From NCBI GenBank assembly GCA_023419655.1, contig JAEZXP010000232.1, positions 1 to 26,026 on the forward strand: DNA of 26,026 nucleotides, given 5' to 3'. Below, in pieces: positions 22,936-26,026 of the stretch (the stretch's first letter is position 1; every line of letters begins with the position of its first letter). The notes under the pieces are model-generated. The model was not told the origin of the DNA. It made no database searches and was given only the letters and a program-made list of their open reading frames with translations. Origin of the DNA: Bacillota bacterium. Lineage in GTDB: Bacteria > Bacillota > Clostridia > Lachnospirales > Lachnospiraceae. Position numbers and translations under genes: made by a program.

Positions 22936-24821
22936 AGAAGAGTGCTATGTTTAAAAAGGGAACGCTAAAGAGGCTTTTAAAGATGCTATTCGGATTTTAT
23001 CCCCTAGCACTGCCGATGGTGCTTGTCTGTATCGTATTTACGGCTGTAATTTCTTCCATCCCCTCTGTCTTTATGCAGAATATTATTGCGGTGCTGGAGG
23101 AAAATCAAGGAAAAAGCTGGGGCTATGTCGGTCCGAAGATTTTGACGCTGGTATCCATCCTTGCGAGCCTCTATGTGGCTTCACTTCTATCATCATTTGC
23201 TTACAACCGTGCAATGGCAGTAATGACACAAGGATCTCTTAAAAAGATGAGGGAAAGACTGTTTCATAAGATGCAGGAGCTGCCAATCGAATATTTTGAT
23301 ACCCATCCCCATGGCGATATCATGAGCCATTACACCAACGATATCGATACGCTCCGACAGATTATTTCTCAAAGCATTCCGCAGCTTCTTATATCGGCGG
23401 TTACTTTGATTACGCTTCTTAGCATCATGTTGTATTTCAGCATATGGATGACGCTGGTGGTGCTTAGCGGCATGACGCTGATGGTGATGGTGGTAAGAAA
23501 GCTGGGCGGTAATTCCGCTAAATATTTTATGCGCCAGCAGCGTGCACTGGGAAAAACCGAGGGATTTATTCAGGAAATGATGAACGGCCAGAAGGTTGTA
23601 AAGGTGTTCTGCCACGAAAAAGAGGTTATGGAGGGCTTTGATACCATTAATGATGAGCTGTTCAGGGATTCGGAGCAGGCCCATAAGTTTGCAAATATCC
23701 TTGCACCAATCGTAATGAATATAGGTAATCTGATATACGTTACAGTTGCAGTGGCAGGAGGCATCTTCCTTCTGACAGGAGTGAATAATCTGAGTATTTC
23801 AGGACTGGCATTCAGCATCAGTGTCGTCGTACCGTTTTTGAATATAACCCGTCAGTTTTCGGGAAGTATCAACCAGGTATCCCAGCAGGTGAATTCGGTG
23901 ATTATGGGCCTTGCAGGGGCAGACCGTATCTTTACGGTGCTTGATGAAGAACCGGAGGAGGATAATGGCTTCATAACGCTGGTCAATGTGAAAGAGGAGG
24001 ACGGTACCCTTAAGGAATGCGGGGAGCGGACAGGCCTTTGGGCATGGAAACAGCCCACGGATGATAATACAGTACGTTACACACGGCTTGCCGGAGATGT
24101 GCGTCTGAAAGAAGTGGATTTCGGATATGAAGCAGATAAGTCGGTGCTTCACGATATCACTTTGTTTGCGGAGCCGGGTCAGAAGGTGGCGTTTGTCGGT
24201 GCGACAGGTGCGGGAAAAACGACGATTACAAATCTTTTGAACCGCTTTTATGATATTGCAGACGGCAAGATAAGATATGATGGTATTAATATTAATAAGA
24301 TTAAGAAATCGGATTTGCGCCGGGCTATCGGCATGGTGCTTCAGGATACGAACCTGTTTACAGGAACCGTTATGGATAATATCCGCTACGGAAGGCTGGA
24401 TGCCACAGATGAGGAATGCCGCGCAGCGGCAGAGCTGGCAGGTGCCCATGACTTCATCACAAGGCTGCCGGAAGGATATGAGACGATACTTACCGGCAAT
24501 GGCAGCAATCTTTCACAGGGGCAGAGACAGCTTATCGCCATTGCCCGTGCGGCAGTTGCGGACCCGCCGGTAATGGTGCTTGATGAGGCGACTTCCTCGA
24601 TTGATACCCGTACGGAAGCGATTGTACAGCGGGGCATGGATGCGCTTATGAAAGGACGGACGGTGTTTGTAATTGCCCACCGCCTTTCCACTGTTCAAAA
24701 CTCCGATGTTATTATGGTGCTTGAGCATGGAAAGATAATTGAGAGGGGCAGCCATACAAAATTAATTGAGGAAAAAGGGAAGTACTATCAGCTCTATACC
24801 GGAGCATTTGAATTAGAATAA
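22932..24821 (+). CDS. ABC exporter half-transporter, catalytic subunit
   Basis: Protein of 629 residues and partner of the preceding half-transporter, starting within its stop codon (ATGA). Six membrane helices (about 20-330) precede the ATPase domain. Walker A GATGAGKTT (423-431), Walker B VMVLDE with catalytic Glu552 and the switch His583 are intact. The signature is LSQGQ (527-531) instead of LSGGQ. With the partner this gives one intact and one degenerate ATP site. A hydrophilic insertion of about 45 residues (343-388, with ECGERTGLWAWKQP) lies between membrane and ATPase domains, as I recall for related clostridial transporters. The two genes look clearly richer in G and C than the surrounding genes. 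Confidence 0.93.
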   Translation: MKKSAMFKKGTLKRLLKMLFGFYPLALPMVLVCIVFTAVISSIPSVFMQNIIAVLEENQGKSWGYVGPKILTLVSILASLYVASLLSSFAYNRAMAVMTQGSLKKMRERLFHKMQELPIEYFDTHPHGDIMSHYTNDIDTLRQIISQSIPQLLISAVTLITLLSIMLYFSIWMTLVVLSGMTLMVMVVRKLGGNSAKYFMRQQRALGKTEGFIQEMMNGQKVVKVFCHEKEVMEGFDTINDELFRDSEQAHKFANILAPIVMNIGNLIYVTVAVAGGIFLLTGVNNLSISGLAFSISVVVPFLNITRQFSGSINQVSQQVNSVIMGLAGADRIFTVLDEEPEEDNGFITLVNVKEEDGTLKECGERTGLWAWKQPTDDNTVRYTRLAGDVRLKEVDFGYEADKSVLHDITLFAEPGQKVAFVGATGAGKTTITNLLNRFYDIADGKIRYDGININKIKKSDLRRAIGMVLQDTNLFTGTVMDNIRYGRLDATDEECRAAAELAGAHDFITRLPEGYETILTGNGSNLSQGQRQLIAIARAAVADPPVMVLDEATSSIDTRTEAIVQRGMDALMKGRTVFVIAHRLSTVQNSDVIMVLEHGKIIERGSHTKLIEEKGKYYQLYTGAFELE

Positions 24822-24831
24822 AAGATGTGAA

Positions 24832-24886
24832 GGAGGAAAATTCCTCCCTTGCAGGTTATTTAAAAGTAAAAGATATAAAGGAGGAA
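24832..24886 (+). promoter_or_regulatory. Possible SD/anti-SD switch before the small FakA-M-like gene
   Basis: TTCCTCC (24841-24847) can pair with GGAGGAA just upstream (24832-24838) or with the identical GGAGGAA (24880-24886) that serves as ribosome site for the gene at 24894. The two GGAGGAA copies sit in similar surroundings, AAAGATGTGAA and AAAGATATAAA. No T-run follows the first hairpin, so it is not a normal terminator. Confidence 0.4.
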
Positions 24887-24893
24887 TTGTGAA

Positions 24894-25145
24894 ATGCTGG
24901 AGTTTAAGTATGATGTTCAATTGTTGATTGAAGGGGAGAATCTGGACGAGGATGCCATCAATGATTATTTTACAGGCAATTTTAAGGGGGACTGCCTTCT
25001 GGCAGTAGGAGATGAAGAGCTTATTAAGATTCATTTTCATACCAATGAGCCGTGGAAGGTATTGGAGTATTGCTCCTCACTGGGAGAAATATATGATATC
25101 GTCGTTGAGGATATGGACAGACAATCCAGGGGATTACATGGTTAA
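24894..25145 (+). CDS. Stand-alone FakA middle-domain-like protein
   Basis: Soluble protein of 83 residues. It resembles the middle domain of the fatty-acid kinase FakA (YloV/DhaL-related). The start FKYDVQLLIEGENLDEDAI corresponds to the YCTEF-type beginning of that domain. GDCLLAVGDEELIKIHFHTNEPWKVLEYCSSLGEIYDIVVEDM corresponds to its end, with the His-x-His pair at H47 and H49. The N-terminal ATP-binding DAK2 domain and the C-terminal domain are both absent. Similar short proteins are, as I recall, annotated as kinase to dihydroxyacetone kinase. The ribosome site GGAGGAA is 7 nt upstream. The gene follows the ABC pair by 72 nt and ends before a strong terminator. Role unknown. Confidence 0.75.
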   Translation: MLEFKYDVQLLIEGENLDEDAINDYFTGNFKGDCLLAVGDEELIKIHFHTNEPWKVLEYCSSLGEIYDIVVEDMDRQSRGLHG

Positions 25146-25180
25146 TCCATCCGTATAGCAGAATAATATCAGGTTATTTA

Positions 25181-25231
25181 AGGGCTTTTGCAGAATTGTA
25201 CCGGTGTACGATTCTGTAAAGCCCTGTTTTT
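25181..25231 (+). terminator. Strong terminator before pstS
   Basis: AGGGCTTT...CAGAAT.GTAC pairs with GTAC.ATTCTG..AAGCCCT in a stem of about 20 bp with few mismatches, loop CGGT, followed by G and five T's. It ends the transporter and small-protein unit. Confidence 0.9.
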
Positions 25232-25257
25232 GTGCGAAAAATTAATCCGGGCACCAC

Positions 25258-25285
25258 TTTACATAAACTTTACAAAAACTGAACA
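25258..25285 (+). promoter_or_regulatory. Pho-box-like direct repeats
   Basis: TTTACA (25258), TTTACA (25269) and TGAACA (25280) are spaced exactly 11 nt apart. Consensus PhoP sites in Firmicutes are TT(A/C/T)ACA repeats with this spacing. The repeats lie 94 nt before the pstS start. Confidence 0.65.
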
Positions 25286-25378
25286 GGAATGTGATATCTC
25301 ATGCATACAAATCATGATATTTTGTTATTGTAACGAAGAGAGAAGAAAAAGAAGAGATGAAAAAGGAGAATAGAGTTT

Positions 25379-26026
25379 ATGAAAAAGGTTTTAAAGGGAA
25401 CTGCATTTTTTGCAGTAATGCTTATGATGGTCGGTATTTTGGCTGCTTGCGGCAGCGATAATAAAAAGAGTGACGACAATGGTAAATCCAATAATTCATC
25501 CCAAAAGACACCGGATGATACGCAGGCGAATGACAATGCCAATAATGGCAAGAAATTAAGCGGCAAATTAACCATGTCAGGCTCAACCTCAATGGAGAAG
25601 CTGGCAAATATCGCTTCCGAAGCATTTATGAATGAATACCCGGACGTACTCGTTTCGGCAGAATTCGTAGGTTCAAGTGCAGGGGTGGAGCAGGTGCTGG
25701 CAGGAGCAGTTGATATCGGGAATGCCTCCAGAAATCTTAAAGACAGTGAAAAGGAAGCAGGAGCAGTTGAGAATATTGTTGCAATAGACGGCATCGCCGT
25801 AATTGTTGATAAAGCAAATACAGTTAGTGATTTGACGAAGGACCAGCTGATTGATATCTATACAGGAGTGGTTACAAACTGGAGCGAGCTTGGCGGAGTA
25901 AATCAGCCAATCGTAGTAGTCGGACGTGAATCCGGTTCCGGTACCAGGGGAGCATTTGAGGAAATCCTTAAGGTCGAAGAGCAGTGTAAATATTCAAATG
26001 AAATAAACAGCACCGGCGGTGTTATG
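25379..26026 (+). CDS. pstS: Phosphate-binding lipoprotein PstS, 3' end beyond window
   Basis: The first 216 residues are visible. This is the periplasm-equivalent solute-binding component of the high-affinity phosphate ABC transporter, anchored outside the membrane by a lipid. A lipoprotein signal peptide (KK, hydrophobic 8-20) ends with lipobox LAAC and Cys24. A polar Asn/Ser/Asp-rich linker follows to about residue 58. The binding domain begins KLTMSGSTSMEKLA; a second phosphate-contacting loop, GRESGSGTRGAFEE, is visible. AAAGGAG lies upstream of the ATG. The Pho box upstream supports induction under phosphate limitation. pstC, pstA and pstB would be expected to the right, outside the window. 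Confidence 0.93.
   Translation, partial: MKKVLKGTAFFAVMLMMVGILAACGSDNKKSDDNGKSNNSSQKTPDDTQANDNANNGKKLSGKLTMSGSTSMEKLANIASEAFMNEYPDVLVSAEFVGSSAGVEQVLAGAVDIGNASRNLKDSEKEAGAVENIVAIDGIAVIVDKANTVSDLTKDQLIDIYTGVVTNWSELGGVNQPIVVVGRESGSGTRGAFEEILKVEEQCKYSNEINSTGGVM

Noticed and set aside
23799..24449. Open frame of 216 codons on the minus strand.
   Set aside because: Antisense to the catalytic ABC subunit, with no promoter, ribosome site or recognisable domain; the length comes from the higher GC content there.
20950..25260. Possible att-type duplication of the tRNA-Arg 3' end flanking the GC-rich operon.
   Set aside because: I found no convincing repeat of the tRNA tail downstream; the AATCCGGGCACC near 25245 is too short and imperfect, and there is no integrase.
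25188..25373. Short plus-strand open frame before pstS.
   Set aside because: It runs through the terminator hairpin and the Pho-box region and has no ribosome site.
1..26026. CRISPR arrays, insertion sequences, prophage genes, toxin-antitoxin or defence systems.
   Set aside because: No spaced direct repeats, transposase, integrase or defence-type motifs were seen; genes are almost all conserved housekeeping functions.

Overview
The window is the replication-origin region of a low-GC Gram-positive chromosome. It most likely comes from a Clostridia bacterium of the Lachnospiraceae type. This rests on the gene order gyrB-recF-yaaA-dnaN-dnaA / rpmH-rnpA-yidD-yidC-jag-mnmE-mnmG-rsmG-parA-parB, on AT-rich intergenic DNA with strong AGGAGG-type ribosome binding sites, on a DUF4446 protein after parB, and on a protein resembling DUF3881, which I remember as a Lachnospiraceae family. 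No genus can be named from the sequence alone.

Left arm (9-6075, minus strand): gyrB, recF, yaaA, dnaN and dnaA all read leftwards, away from the origin. The origin looks bipartite. A DnaA-box cluster lies in the 590-bp dnaA-rpmH gap (best box 6456-6464). A second part lies between dnaA and dnaN (4463-4722), where an in-phase TAG/TAA triplet array (DnaA-trio type) sits between GC-containing, box-like DNA and an AT-rich stretch.

Right arm, core part (6567-18067, plus strand): a strong promoter drives rpmH, followed by a partial terminator and rnpA-yidD-yidC-jag (RNase P protein, membrane insertase, RNA-binding KhpB). Then come mnmE and mnmG (tRNA U34 modification), rsmG (16S rRNA methylation), a GNAT acetyltransferase, a soluble DegS-like histidine kinase with a DegU-like regulator, and parA-parB. 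Two perfect parS sites are present. One lies inside parB. The other forms the centre of a 34-nt palindrome followed by a T-run, which also looks like the terminator of the regulator gene.

Right arm, outer part (18068-26026): a short tandem repeat, a DUF4446 membrane protein, an HD-GYP phosphodiesterase, a DUF3881-like protein and tRNA-Arg(CCU) with its terminator. Next is a visibly more GC-rich operon for a heterodimeric ABC exporter with one degenerate ATP site. It is followed by an 83-residue stand-alone protein that resembles only the middle domain of the fatty-acid kinase FakA. The window ends in a phosphate-binding lipoprotein gene (pstS) preceded by a Pho-box-like repeat.

Most of the window is conserved housekeeping DNA. 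I see no phage, transposon, CRISPR array or toxin-antitoxin locus. The items most worth a second look are the DnaA-trio array, the repeat shared by the origin and the dnaN 3' end, the parS/terminator palindrome, the stand-alone FakA-M-like protein with its possible SD/anti-SD switch, and the Pho box.
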